Shown here piece after piece: positions 47,154 to 56,303 of a stretch of DNA of 64,000 nucleotides. The notes beneath the pieces were generated by a model. It worked only from the letters and a program-made list of their open reading frames with translations. It was not told the DNA's origin and did not search any database. The DNA comes from Roseovarius sp. TE539. GTDB lineage: Bacteria > Pseudomonadota > Alphaproteobacteria > Rhodobacterales > Rhodobacteraceae. The DNA is taken from the NCBI RefSeq assembly GCF_003298505.1, contig NZ_QNGB01000014.1:18594-82593 (forward strand). The letters run 5' to 3'. Every line of letters starts with the position of its first letter. Within the stretch, counting starts at the first letter, position 1. A program made the position numbers and the translations under genes.

Positions 47154-47248
47154 TGCTCGGTCTCCTCGACCTGTTTTATTCTGCCTCGGCTTTTGGCGGT
47201 AGGGTAATGGATTGGTGGGAAAAAATCCAGCGCCGAGATTGACCCGGT

Positions 47249-48541
47249 TCAGGTGACCACCTTCAACTGTTGCCGCGGCGCCGCGGTGCCACGGCGCAGG
47301 GCATCGTAGGGATCATCGGGGGAAAGCATCATGTCCACCGCCTGGCGCAGAAGTTGCCGGCGCCCCTTGGCGGAATAGAACCCGCCGGCGATCTGGCTGG
47401 TTTCCAGAAGATAACGCCGGTAATCGGCGTAGGCGCGCCGGTCGGGCCGTTCGGCCGCCGCGAAGAATTCCGCCAGCGGCCGGTTCGAGACGAATTCCGG
47501 CTTGGCATAGACCGCTGCGCCGAAGGTCCGGAGCGGAATGCCGCGCCACAACACCTGTTGTGCAGCGGTCGAATTCACGGTGACTGCGGTGCGTGCCTCG
47601 TCGAGAAGCCGTGCCAGCTTGCCGCCGCGCAGGTAATGCACGCGGTCGCTGACACCGTGTTCGCGTGCCAGACGCCGCAGGTCGCGGCGGATCGGTACAC
47701 GCCCGTCTTCGAGTGGATGGGCCTTGACCACGAGGTGGTGATGCGGTGGCGCACCCCTTGCGAACCCGGAAATCACGGTTTCAAGGAAGTCCGACATCGT
47801 TTCGAAGGGCGAGTGCGTACGGAACGACGCGTCATGTTCCAGTTGCAGCAACGCAAGGTGATAGGGAAAGCCGCCGCGCGTAACGCGCAGCGTGGCGATG
47901 CGCCGCTCCACCGCCTGAAAGGGCATGAAAAGCAATCGCTGCAGGTAAAGACGGAATTCCTTTCCCACGCCAAGGGCCCGGTGTGGCCGGAAATTGCGGT
48001 AGCTGCGGTTCAGCAGCAGGACGACACCGTGATACGCCGCGCCCCAGAAGATATGCTGGCGCATGTCGCCCCAGCTTGCGGGGGGCAGGGCGCTGTCCAT
48101 GTCCGAGCGCGCCAGATCGGAACGCATCTGTGCCACGTCCATGTCCATGAGCCGGGAATTTCCATTGCTGCCGCCGCGTTCATAGGTGACCCAATAGGGC
48201 CGCAGATACCCTTCCTCGAAGACGTGAATACCCAGCCCGGCGGCCCGCGCGGAGGTCACCGCCTCGGCATGGATGGGGCGCGTGTCGCCGTAGAGCACGA
48301 TATCGGTGACGTTCTTTTCGCGGATCAGCCGCCGGCAGGTCTCGGGCCAGTCCCCCGGCGCGCCGCGAAACGGGATGTAACTGTGGCGGTCGGGCCACAT
48401 CGCGCGGTCGCCGGCGTTGAATCCCACGCGCCATGTCTGCGCGCCGGCCCGGCGCAGCATTCGTGCCAGCCGGTGAAAGAACGGTCCGTGCGGCCCCTGC
48501 AGGAACAGGAACACGCGATCTTGTCCCGTCGGGTGATGCAT
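47249..48541 (-). CDS. kpsS: Capsule polysaccharide lipid-anchor synthesis protein KpsS
   Basis: This 430-residue protein has the single-copy capsule synthesis domain of KpsS. VFLFLQGPHGPFFHRLARMLRRAGAQTWRVGFNAGDR opens it, with DIVLYGDTRPIHAEAVTSARAAGLGIHVFEEGYLRPYWVTYERGG in the middle and VVKAHPLEDGR and TVNSTAAQQVLWRGIPLRTFG towards the end. KpsS adds the first Kdo to the phosphatidylglycerol anchor, after which KpsC extends it. The ATG is at 48539-48541. It is the first gene of the minus-strand capsule set (kpsS, exporter, kpsC). Confidence 0.93.
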   Translation of the reverse strand: MHHPTGQDRVFLFLQGPHGPFFHRLARMLRRAGAQTWRVGFNAGDRAMWPDRHSYIPFRGAPGDWPETCRRLIREKNVTDIVLYGDTRPIHAEAVTSARAAGLGIHVFEEGYLRPYWVTYERGGSNGNSRLMDMDVAQMRSDLARSDMDSALPPASWGDMRQHIFWGAAYHGVVLLLNRSYRNFRPHRALGVGKEFRLYLQRLLFMPFQAVERRIATLRVTRGGFPYHLALLQLEHDASFRTHSPFETMSDFLETVISGFARGAPPHHHLVVKAHPLEDGRVPIRRDLRRLAREHGVSDRVHYLRGGKLARLLDEARTAVTVNSTAAQQVLWRGIPLRTFGAAVYAKPEFVSNRPLAEFFAAAERPDRRAYADYRRYLLETSQIAGGFYSAKGRRQLLRQAVDMMLSPDDPYDALRRGTAAPRQQLKVVT

Positions 48542-48676
48542 GTCTTATATCATCCCTTGCCTGCGTGTCCTTCGATAGCCCAGGATTTGGGCGAAAGTAA
48601 GTCCGCACCGTGGAGCCGTCTTGCCGATGCCGGCCCGGGCGGCTACGTGAACGGCAAGGCAGAGAAGGGGAAAGCC

Positions 48677-49264
48677 ATGTTCACCGGAATCGTCACCGAC
48701 CAGGGCGTCCTGAAGGACGTGGAGCAGCGCGGCGATCTGCGCGCACGGATCGGCACCGGCTATGACACGTCGGGGATAGACATCGGCGCCTCGATCGCCT
48801 GTGATGGCGTTTGCCTGACGGTGATCGAGACCGGGCCGGACTGGTTCGACGTGGAAATTTCCGCTGAAACGGTGTCCAAGACCAATCTTTCGCTCTGGGC
48901 GCCGGGGCGGCGGGTCAATCTTGAGCGGTCCTTGCGCGTCGGCGACGAGCTCGGCGGGCATATCGTTTCGGGCCATGTGGATGGCGTGGCCGAACTGGTG
49001 AGCATGACCGACGAGGGCGACAGCACAAGACTGGCGCTGCGGGCGCCCGAGGATCTGGCACGGTTCATTGCCCCCAAGGGGTCGGTGGCGCTCAACGGAG
49101 TATCGCTGACGGTGAACGAGGTTGCGGGCCGTGATTTCGGGATCAACATCATCCCGCACACCAAACAGGTGACGACATGGGGGCAGGCGGTCGAGGGGGA
49201 TCCCGTCAACCTGGAGATCGACACCCTTGCGCGGTATGTTGCGCGGCTGACCGAGGCGTCCTGA
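48677..49264 (+). CDS. ribE: Riboflavin synthase alpha chain
   Basis: This 195-residue protein has two lumazine-binding repeats: MFTGIVTDQGVLKDVE ... SIACDGVCLTVIE and LGGHIVSGHVDGVAELV ... GSVALNGVSLTVNEV. It converts two molecules of 6,7-dimethyl-8-ribityllumazine to riboflavin. The ATG at 48677 fits the family N-terminus and has GGGGAAAG upstream. I looked for an FMN riboswitch in the 135 bases before it and see none. Its last 59 bases overlap the 3' end of the convergent PAP2-like gene. Separated from ribD by the capsule genes. Confidence 0.96.
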   Translation: MFTGIVTDQGVLKDVEQRGDLRARIGTGYDTSGIDIGASIACDGVCLTVIETGPDWFDVEISAETVSKTNLSLWAPGRRVNLERSLRVGDELGGHIVSGHVDGVAELVSMTDEGDSTRLALRAPEDLARFIAPKGSVALNGVSLTVNEVAGRDFGINIIPHTKQVTTWGQAVEGDPVNLEIDTLARYVARLTEAS

Positions 49265-50342
49265 TCGATTCGGCCGGCCAGGCGGTGGCGCGGGCAAGGC
49301 CCCGGGCCAGCCACCAGCAGCCGAGCGCCACCAGCAATCCGAAATAGCCGTCGATGGCATAATGCCAGCCAAGATGGACCGATCCGATCTGGATCACCAG
49401 CGCGAAACCCACGAAGGCCCAGCCGGCCAAGCGGTTGTAGCGAAACCCCTGGAACGCCATCAGCCATGCCGTGGCCACGTGCATGCTGGGCATGGCGGAA
49501 ATGCCCTTGAGCGGACCATCTTGGAAATAGCCCTGCAGCAGCGTGTCCTGAAGTGCCAGCGCATGCAGCGGCTGGCTCAGGGCGAACTCATGCAGCCTGT
49601 CCATCAGTGGCGCGTAGTCGGCGCCATACCCGAAGGCCGCGTAATAGACAGGTCCGACCGAAGAAAAGATCGTCGCCAGCAGGTTGCCGCCAAGCGCCCA
49701 GACCAGGACGAAAGCCGCGAGAAAGGTCATTCGCCGGTCGGGGTTACGGGTATCGAACGCGGCAAGGAAGACGAAGTAATAGAGCAGGAAGAACCAGAGG
49801 CTGTAGGCATTGTCGAGAAGCGCGGTAAGCCCCGGCGTTCCGAAAACCGGCATGAAAAGGTGCCAGGCGTCCTGCCCGCCATGCAATGCGCGGTCCAGCC
49901 TCGCGAAGGCCGGATCCCAGGAAAAAGGCACCATCAGCGGGATTGTGTCCTTGACGAAGGCAAAACAGGCCGCGAACAGCGCGATGGCCGCGAAGGCGCT
50001 GATCCCCTGGACAAGCCGCCCGCCATCCGCAAGGGCGGCGCCGAGATCGTCGCGCAGCCAGTGCAGCGGACGGTCCGGGCGCACCCGCACTGCCATGTGC
50101 AGGACGCGCTGCACCAGCAGGAGCACCACAAAGAGCGGCACGAAACTTTGCAGGACGCGCAGCAGCGTCGGCACTGCCGGCGACTTCAGCGGCACGTCCA
50201 GTGTCAGCGCGATGACTGTTGCGGCGCCGAGATGCAGCAGCACCAGCGCAAAGAGCAGGCGATTGGGCCTCAGCGCGGTCATGAGCGCGGACTGGCGCGG
50301 CAGGGCCGCGGTTTGCACGGTCATGGGCGGAAGGGAGGTCAT
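49206..50342 (-). CDS. PAP2 / inositolphosphotransferase-like membrane protein, copy 1
   Basis: This 378-residue membrane protein has about six to eight helices and the PAP2 phosphatase signature in its second half: ISAMPSMHVATAWLMAF (PSMH) and HLGWHYAIDGYFGLL (the H-x-x-x-D pair), together with FVKDTIPLMVPFSWDP. The closest family in my memory is the PAP2_3 (AUR1-type inositolphosphotransferase) group; substrates are probably lipid phosphates or phosphoalcohol head groups. It is about half identical by eye to the next gene. The last 26 residues run beyond the homologous end and overlap ribE antisense. ATG 50340-50342 is the likely start. Confidence 0.8.
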   Translation of the reverse strand: MTSLPPMTVQTAALPRQSALMTALRPNRLLFALVLLHLGAATVIALTLDVPLKSPAVPTLLRVLQSFVPLFVVLLLVQRVLHMAVRVRPDRPLHWLRDDLGAALADGGRLVQGISAFAAIALFAACFAFVKDTIPLMVPFSWDPAFARLDRALHGGQDAWHLFMPVFGTPGLTALLDNAYSLWFFLLYYFVFLAAFDTRNPDRRMTFLAAFVLVWALGGNLLATIFSSVGPVYYAAFGYGADYAPLMDRLHEFALSQPLHALALQDTLLQGYFQDGPLKGISAMPSMHVATAWLMAFQGFRYNRLAGWAFVGFALVIQIGSVHLGWHYAIDGYFGLLVALGCWWLARGLARATAWPAESIRTPRSAAQHTAQGCRSPG

Positions 50343-50368
50343 GGCCGGGTTCCTTTCGTGTTATCCGC

Positions 50369-51436
50369 TCAGTACTGGCGCCGGGCCATGGCCCGGGCTG
50401 CGTACCAGAACAGAACCGCAAGGATTGCCCCCAGATAGCCGTCGATCGCGTAGTGCCAGGCCAGTTGCACCGATCCGAGCTGGATCAGGATCGCGAAGGC
50501 GGTCAGCGTCCAGCCGACCGGACGGCTGTAGCTGAAGCCGTAGAGGGCCATCAGCACGGCACTGGCCACATGCATGCTGGGCATGGCCGATATGCCACGG
50601 ATCGGGCCATCGTTGAGATAGCCGTCAAGCAGCATCTGATGCACCTCCAGCGACCAGACCGGGCTGACCTCGTGGAAGGCCCGCAATGTCTCCATGAGCG
50701 GCACGAAATCGGTGCCGAAGCCCATCGCCTCGTAATACACCGGACCGGCGGATGACAGCAGCGTCGCCAGAAGGTTGCCGCCGATCGCCCACGTGAGGGC
50801 GAAGGCGATCAGGAAAGTGTTGCGGCGTTCGGGGTTCTCGCGGTCGAAGGCGGTCACGAAGACGATGAAATAAAGCAGGTAGAACCAGAAATGGTAGGTC
50901 GCGTTGAGAAAGGTGGTGATCCAGGGTGTGCCCAGAAGCGGCATCAGCAACGCGTAGGGATCCATCCCGCCATGCAGGGCCCGGTCGAGCGCTGCAAAGG
51001 AGGGATCCCACGAGAACCGGTCGAACTGGGGAATCGTGTCTTTCAGGAAGGCGTAGCTGCCAGCCAGGACACCGATCGCCAGAAGGCCCAGCAGCCCCGA
51101 GATGATCCGATCCGCGTCCAGCGCCGTCGCGCGAATGTCATCAAGGAACCAGCGGATCGGGCGCGCCGGACGCACCTTCACCGTCATCACGGCAAAGCGC
51201 CACAGGATCAGGACCATCAGGAAGGAGGGGACAAGTTTCTTGAACACGACCAGCAATGTGGGGATGGTGCCAGACTGGAACGGGATGCCCAGCCACAGGC
51301 TGATGCCGAATGCGGCGACCAGGTGCAGCGCCACGAAACCCAGAAGAAGCGCGTTGCGGCGTGCCGCGCGTGCGCTGGCCCGGGCCACGCCCAGTACGGG
51401 GGACGGATCCGTGAGGACATCGGTCTGCATGCTCAT
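50369..51436 (-). CDS. PAP2 / inositolphosphotransferase-like membrane protein, copy 2
   Basis: This 355-residue protein is the tandem paralogue of the preceding one, sharing FLKDTIPQFDRFSWDPSFAALDRALHGG, GGNLLATLLSSAGPVYYEAMGFG, ISAMPSMHVASAVLMALYGF and QLAWHYAIDGYLGAIL. It ends cleanly at FWYAARAMARRQY, which marks the natural end of the family domain. The two genes are 26 bases apart on the same strand and probably share a transcript. A role in phosphosphingolipid or phospholipid head-group exchange is possible but is only inferred from the fold. Confidence 0.8.
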   Translation of the reverse strand: MSMQTDVLTDPSPVLGVARASARAARRNALLLGFVALHLVAAFGISLWLGIPFQSGTIPTLLVVFKKLVPSFLMVLILWRFAVMTVKVRPARPIRWFLDDIRATALDADRIISGLLGLLAIGVLAGSYAFLKDTIPQFDRFSWDPSFAALDRALHGGMDPYALLMPLLGTPWITTFLNATYHFWFYLLYFIVFVTAFDRENPERRNTFLIAFALTWAIGGNLLATLLSSAGPVYYEAMGFGTDFVPLMETLRAFHEVSPVWSLEVHQMLLDGYLNDGPIRGISAMPSMHVASAVLMALYGFSYSRPVGWTLTAFAILIQLGSVQLAWHYAIDGYLGAILAVLFWYAARAMARRQY

Positions 51437-51663
51437 CCAGCGGTCTCCGGAGGTTGGCTCGGGTTGGGGTTAACCTGCCCGGGCTTCTGGGCCGCGCTTC
51501 GGCAGCAATAAGTCGTTTTCTGGGCGCGGCGAGGTTGATTCCGCCCGCACCTGCCACTGCTGCGACGAAGGATTTTACGGGTGTGCGAACATATTCAATA
51601 AACGTGTTGCGTTGTGGCGATCATGCCGTATCCTCGCGGCCAAAGTCAGAAATGAGGTCGAAC

Positions 51664-52638
51664 ATGCCGCTCTACAAGCCAACCCGTCGTGAAATCCTGT
51701 CGCTGGCCGCGGCGATGCCGGCGCTGGCAATGCCCGCCGCCGCCCGCGCCGAGCTTGGCCCGCCAGAGGGGGGCAATCCGGGGCATTTCCGGTTCTCGGT
51801 TGGCGATACGCGTGTCACCGTGGTATCGGACGGATACTTCCGGCTGCCGGTCAGCGGGCTGGGCGTGAATGCCGATCCCGCCGAGGTGAAGGCTTTCCTG
51901 AAGCGGCATTTCCTGTCCACCGAGGAAGGATATTCGCATACCAACCACCTGGTCGTGGACACGGCAGATGCGCGGGTGCTTGTGGATGTCGGATCGGGCA
52001 ACCGTTTCTTTGACACCGCAGGGCGGCTTCTGTTCAACCTCGAAGCGGCCGGGATCGACCCGTATTCGATTACCCATGTGGTGATCACCCATGCCCACCC
52101 CGATCACATCTGGGGCATCCGAGACGATTTCAACGAGGCGATCATCCCGGATGCGGATTACATCATCGGGGCGGCGGAACATGCATACTGGACCCAGGAC
52201 GATCTTGTGCACCGCGTGCCCCAGGAAGAGCAGCAATTCGTTGTCGGCGCTGTCAATTCGATCGGTGTCGAAGGGGTGGAGTGGATCCTGGCCGAGGACG
52301 GGCACGAGGTGGCGCCGGGTGTCCGGCTGATGGCGACGCCGGGGCACACGCCGGGGCACATGAGTGTGCTGGTCGAAAGCGGCGATGATGCGCTGATCGC
52401 CCTGGGCGACAGCATGACCCACGCCTATACCAATTTCGCCCATCCCGAATGGTTTAACGGATTTGACGCGGACGGGGCTCAAACGGTGGAAACGCGCCGC
52501 CGATTGCTGGATATGGCGGCGGCGGACCGGATCGCGATCCTTGGATACCATTTCCCTTTTCCCGGCGTCGGCCATGTGCAGCGCCGCGGCGACCGGTACC
52601 GTTTCGTGCCGGCACTATGGCAGTTCGGCGGGGGTTAA
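51664..52638 (+). CDS. Secreted metallo-beta-lactamase-fold hydrolase
   Basis: This 324-residue protein starts with TRREILSLAAAMPALAMPAAARA, a twin-arginine-like signal peptide (cleavage about residue 29), so it is probably exported folded by Tat. The MBL metal motif THAHPDHIWGI (H-x-H-x-D-H) is intact, with ATPGHTPGHMSVLVES and LGDSMTHAYT supplying later ligands, and YHFPFPGVGHVQRRGDRYRFVPALWQ at the end. The family includes lactonases and quorum-quenching enzymes; the substrate here is unknown. The ATG at 51664 has GAGG six bases upstream; an in-frame ATG at 51652 is an alternative. Confidence 0.87.
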   Translation: MPLYKPTRREILSLAAAMPALAMPAAARAELGPPEGGNPGHFRFSVGDTRVTVVSDGYFRLPVSGLGVNADPAEVKAFLKRHFLSTEEGYSHTNHLVVDTADARVLVDVGSGNRFFDTAGRLLFNLEAAGIDPYSITHVVITHAHPDHIWGIRDDFNEAIIPDADYIIGAAEHAYWTQDDLVHRVPQEEQQFVVGAVNSIGVEGVEWILAEDGHEVAPGVRLMATPGHTPGHMSVLVESGDDALIALGDSMTHAYTNFAHPEWFNGFDADGAQTVETRRRLLDMAAADRIAILGYHFPFPGVGHVQRRGDRYRFVPALWQFGGG

Positions 52639-53516
52639 TCCCTGCTGTCCCCGGTGCCGGCCAGGGGAACCGCGGCACGGTAAAGGTGCCATGTCGCGTG
52701 GCCCAGAACCGGCAGCACGATGATCAGGCCGAGGAAGAAGGGGATCGTTCCGACCGCCATGGCCACCGCCACCAACAAGCCCCATGTCGCCACGGTGACA
52801 GGGTTGTTGCGGGCAACACGGAACGACGTGGACACCGCCACCGGCAGGCCGGCACGACGGTCGATGAGCATCGGAAAGGAAATCAGGCTGACAACCAGAA
52901 CCATGCAGGCGAAGGCGAAACCGACAGCCATGCCGATCAGGATCATCATCCACCCGGCTGGCGTGGTCAGCACATCGTTGAGAAATCCGAGCGCCGATTC
53001 GGGCGGTTCGGGCCCCAGGGTGGCGGCATAGATGAGGTTGGCAAAGAACATCCACACCACGAAGATGCCCAGAAGGTAGATCCCGAGAACCATCACCGGG
53101 CCGACGACATGCGCCCTGAGCGAGGCGAGGGCGGCATCCCATCCCACCTTCTCGCCGGCTTCGCGACGGCGGCTCATCTCATAAAGGCCGATCGCTGCGA
53201 GCGGGCCCAGAAGCGCAAAGCCAGCGGCCAGCGGAAAGAGCATTGGCATCAACGCCCGGTCAAACGAGATCACGGCGAGGCAAATGCCGATGATCGGATA
53301 AATGCCGACGAGAAACATCACGTCGCTACGGAAGTTGGTGAAATCGTCGTAGCCTTTGCGCAGCGCCTCGCGGATGTCCTCACGGCTTATGGTGCGTATC
53401 TCGGGCGGGCCGGCATCATGACTGCCGATTGAACCTGCGGCCTCTCCCGCAGCCTGTCCGGTGCCAAGCAATGCGCCGGCGGCCCAACTGAGCGGATTTC
53501 CGATTGTCTTTACCAT
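52635..53516 (-). CDS. DUF2189 membrane protein
   Basis: This 293-residue protein has about six membrane helices preceded by a soluble N-terminal part. IRTISREDIREALRKGYDDFTNFRSDVMFLVGIYPIIGICLA and AAGFALLGPLAAIGLYEMSRRREAGEKVGWDAALASLRA are typical of the DUF2189 family, and SFPMLIDRRAGLPVAVSTSFRVARNNP appears before the last helices. Its function is unknown; the family is widespread in Rhodobacteraceae. The start is ATG 53514-53516. The stop overlaps that of the convergent MBL gene by 4 bases. Confidence 0.85.
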   Translation of the reverse strand: MVKTIGNPLSWAAGALLGTGQAAGEAAGSIGSHDAGPPEIRTISREDIREALRKGYDDFTNFRSDVMFLVGIYPIIGICLAVISFDRALMPMLFPLAAGFALLGPLAAIGLYEMSRRREAGEKVGWDAALASLRAHVVGPVMVLGIYLLGIFVVWMFFANLIYAATLGPEPPESALGFLNDVLTTPAGWMMILIGMAVGFAFACMVLVVSLISFPMLIDRRAGLPVAVSTSFRVARNNPVTVATWGLLVAVAMAVGTIPFFLGLIIVLPVLGHATWHLYRAAVPLAGTGDSRD

Positions 53517-53739
53517 GACACCCTCCTGTTGCCGGTTGGCGGGTTCCGGCTCCGACGCAGGTCACCCTTTCGGTCGGGTGCGCCTTTCCCCTGCGCATCC
53601 CGCATATGCACACGTCACCTGTGGCAAGTGCGCTGCGCCCGGGGCCGGACCGGTTTTGAACGGAGTCTAACAGATCATCAGCGCCTGACTTCTCACATTT
53701 TCGGGATTACCCTTCCCGGGCAAGGGTCCGCGGGTGGGA

Positions 53740-54390
53740 TCAGTCGTTGTCCGTCAGGCCTGCGCCGGCCCCGCCAAGGCGGCTTTCCTCGGTTTCCGGG
53801 GCGTATGTGCGGTGCGCGAATTCCTTCAGGATTCCTGCTGTTTGCGGGCTGATATCGCCCCGGAAAGCGCGTTTGACAGAGACCCCCGGAAACTCGGCGG
53901 CGATGGAGATTTCGACAGTATCCACGGCGGTAGCCGCTGCTGTGTCGTCCCGTGCGGATATCGTAGACACGCCGGCCTTCCGCGTGAGCAGGACGCCGGG
54001 CCAGGAAAGGCCCAATGCCGCGCCAGTCCTGTCGGCCGCCGTGGCGACATGTGGGTAAAGCAGGAGCGGATAAGCCGTACGGGCCAGCGTGATCCGGCGT
54101 CCGCCGGCCAGTTCGGCGGCGCGATCGCAAAGCGCGGCACCGGTGATCAAAGGGCAGAGGATGCCGTCCGGCGCGGCCCAGGCGACGCCGGACCCTTCCG
54201 GACACAGGCCGGGATAGTCCGCGCCGTCATTCTGTTGCAGCAACCCGGCCAGACAATCCGCGCCGGGAAGGTCCATCGCGCACAACCAGCGGGTGGATCG
54301 GCCGGCCTCTTCTGCCAGGCCCCAGCTGAGCCCGGACCCGCGCGCGGCTTTCCGGGCGAGGGATTCGATCTCGTTCAGCGACCAACTCAT
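53740..54390 (-). CDS. DUF3726 protein
   Basis: This 216-residue protein matches the DUF3726 pattern as I remember it: SLNEIESLARKAARGSGLSWGLAEEAGRSTRWLCAMDLPG at the N-terminus and ILCPLITGAALCDRA in the centre. No catalytic motif is obvious and the function is unknown. The ATG at 54388-54390 overlaps the stop of the 560-residue gene by 4 bases, so the two are translated together and probably act together. The 223 bases between this gene and the DUF2189 gene contain nothing I recognise. Confidence 0.75.
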   Translation of the reverse strand: MSWSLNEIESLARKAARGSGLSWGLAEEAGRSTRWLCAMDLPGADCLAGLLQQNDGADYPGLCPEGSGVAWAAPDGILCPLITGAALCDRAAELAGGRRITLARTAYPLLLYPHVATAADRTGAALGLSWPGVLLTRKAGVSTISARDDTAAATAVDTVEISIAAEFPGVSVKRAFRGDISPQTAGILKEFAHRTYAPETEESRLGGAGAGLTDND

Positions 54391-56069
54391 TCGGCAGCCT
54401 CGGGCAAGTGCGGATATGTCCAGTCGTCGGCATCGCCACTGGCCAGTTCATGCGGGAAGGGCGCGTTCTGATACATTTTGATCCGCACCCAGCGGTCAGA
54501 CCGCGGATCGAAATGGCAAGCGCCGAAAAACGAGAGTTTGGCGCGCAGCAGGTCGATGGGCAGCATCGCCGCGTCGATGGTATTGTCGCGGATTTCGGCA
54601 TAGGGAAAACGGGCGGCAATCTGCGCCCGGCGGGCGATATGCCGGTGCTGGGGATGACGTAGCAGGAACGCGGCGAGCGTGGCGCCCGGGAATTGTTTCA
54701 GATCCGCATGAAGACGCGCGGCGTCGCGTCCCGGGCACAGGGGCTGTTCATAGGGTTCGATGGGTTCCTCGAAACGTTCCCCGACCCGCGGTTCGAGCTT
54801 CGCCTCGGAGGTGTACCAGACACGTGCCTGGGCTTCGCGGCGGGTCCAGTCGATTTCGAGCGCCCAGCCGTAGATATCCTCGAGAATGGCGCGCAGCGCC
54901 GATACAGGCATGGCGCCATCAATGGGAAAGCTGGCCATTTCGTCGGCGTACATGCACATGCTCAGACCATCCACGAGATCGCCGTAGGGTTCCATGAGCA
55001 GCGACACGAGCTGTTCCTGTCCTTCGAGGGTAAGCGCGCCCTCGGCCCATATCCAGAGCCGGTTCCAGGGGGTGTCGCCGGCCAGGTCCGTGTTGTCCAG
55101 ATACTCGCAGAGCCTGTCCATGTCCGCGCGGAGATCGCGGAGTTTCGCGATCTGGACCGGGTGCTCGGATTGCCAAGCCTGCGCATGACGGCGGGCACGG
55201 GCCGCAAAACGCCGGAAGGTTTCGGCCTCTGCCGCAGTGGCCCGCGGCAGAGATCTTACGCGGGCCAGCGCCTCTTCGCGGGCGGCGATCCAGTTATTGA
55301 TCAGCACCGGGTGCGTGATCAGGAACGGCGCCATCCCGAGGCCGGTGGAATTGCCTATGCCGAAGCCGCGGCGCAGGGCCGGGTCCAGCGTGACGGCCGT
55401 ATCGGGCGCGCGCAGACGCGCCATGTGCTCCACAAGGTCCAGGACAAAGGCGCGCGTCAGGTAGACCGACAGCATTTCCACCTGGAAGGGTCCGCGGCAT
55501 TCCGGACGATCAGCGGTCTTCTCGCGGTCCGCGGCGCCGAACTTGCCCGACCCGTAAACCGCCGTGGTTCGCATCAAATAGCCCACCCGTGCGACCATTT
55601 CCGTGTCCGGTTGTTGCCCGGCGGCCAGCCTTTCCACGACATGATCCCAGAGCCGGACCGAGCGGTTGGCACGTGACAGTGACAGCTCCCTGTCGCTGAC
55701 GCGCCCGGCCTCCTGCCTGGGCACGTTGCGTTCCAGACGGTCGAGATCCTCGTCGGTCGGAACGCCGTCAAAGAGCGTGAAGGTGGCGTCCCACTCGGTG
55801 GCGATAACCCTGTCAGAGCGTTTCTCGGGCGGCAAATCATTGGCGAAGGCAACCAGAGAATAGGAGCGGTCGGGTCCATGGGCGCTGTAGACGGCGCGGC
55901 CGACGCCACGCGCGTCGATGTCGAATACGGGTCTGTCAAAGTGCCACGCCTCGTCCTGGAGGCGCCGCAGGAGCACCCGCATGAAGGACAGTCGTGACTG
56001 GTGAAAGGATCCCATGCGGTCGAGTTTCATCACCGTGGCGGGATCACGCGGATGGATGGTTCGGTTCAT
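54387..56069 (-). CDS. 560-residue protein of unknown function, coupled to DUF3726
   Basis: I do not recognise this family. The 560-residue product is soluble, with no signal peptide or membrane segment. The first half is mixed (RSYSLVAFANDLPPEKRSDRVIATEWDATFTLFDG), and the middle has a helical stretch (about 260-340, EEALARVRSLPRATAAEAETFRRFAARARRHAQAW). The C-terminal third is rich in aromatic and charged residues (AILEDIYGWALEIDWTRREAQARVWYTSEAKLEPR and FFGACHFDPRSDRWVRIKMYQNAPFPHEL). It is the first of a coupled pair with DUF3726, 234 bases downstream of the M19-like gene on the same strand. Confidence 0.7.
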   Translation of the reverse strand: MNRTIHPRDPATVMKLDRMGSFHQSRLSFMRVLLRRLQDEAWHFDRPVFDIDARGVGRAVYSAHGPDRSYSLVAFANDLPPEKRSDRVIATEWDATFTLFDGVPTDEDLDRLERNVPRQEAGRVSDRELSLSRANRSVRLWDHVVERLAAGQQPDTEMVARVGYLMRTTAVYGSGKFGAADREKTADRPECRGPFQVEMLSVYLTRAFVLDLVEHMARLRAPDTAVTLDPALRRGFGIGNSTGLGMAPFLITHPVLINNWIAAREEALARVRSLPRATAAEAETFRRFAARARRHAQAWQSEHPVQIAKLRDLRADMDRLCEYLDNTDLAGDTPWNRLWIWAEGALTLEGQEQLVSLLMEPYGDLVDGLSMCMYADEMASFPIDGAMPVSALRAILEDIYGWALEIDWTRREAQARVWYTSEAKLEPRVGERFEEPIEPYEQPLCPGRDAARLHADLKQFPGATLAAFLLRHPQHRHIARRAQIAARFPYAEIRDNTIDAAMLPIDLLRAKLSFFGACHFDPRSDRWVRIKMYQNAPFPHELASGDADDWTYPHLPEAAE

Positions 56070-56303
56070 CGCGACCTCCGGACGTCATCGGCCCTTGCCA
56101 TGCATGGACATAGCCCTTTACGCGGGTCCGCCCATCCGCTCGCGGCCACGCCCTGAAGCGGGACGGAGCGGCAAGACGCCGGCAGGTGAGCCCGGCATCG
56201 GACACCGGCGTCGCCGCTGGCCCGAATTTCATCCGACACCCCCCGGAAGCGGTGGCGGAAAGAAAGACGGGTCAGGAACGGGCCTGTCATGGCGATCACC
56301 TTG

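Noticed and set aside
48542..48676. Possible FMN riboswitch before ribE
   Set aside because: The conserved RFN-element sequence blocks and paired stems are not found in the 135 available bases.
56070..56303. Open frames between the 560-residue gene and the M19-like gene
   Set aside because: They are extensions or shadows of the neighbours, rich in Arg and Pro, with no conserved segment.
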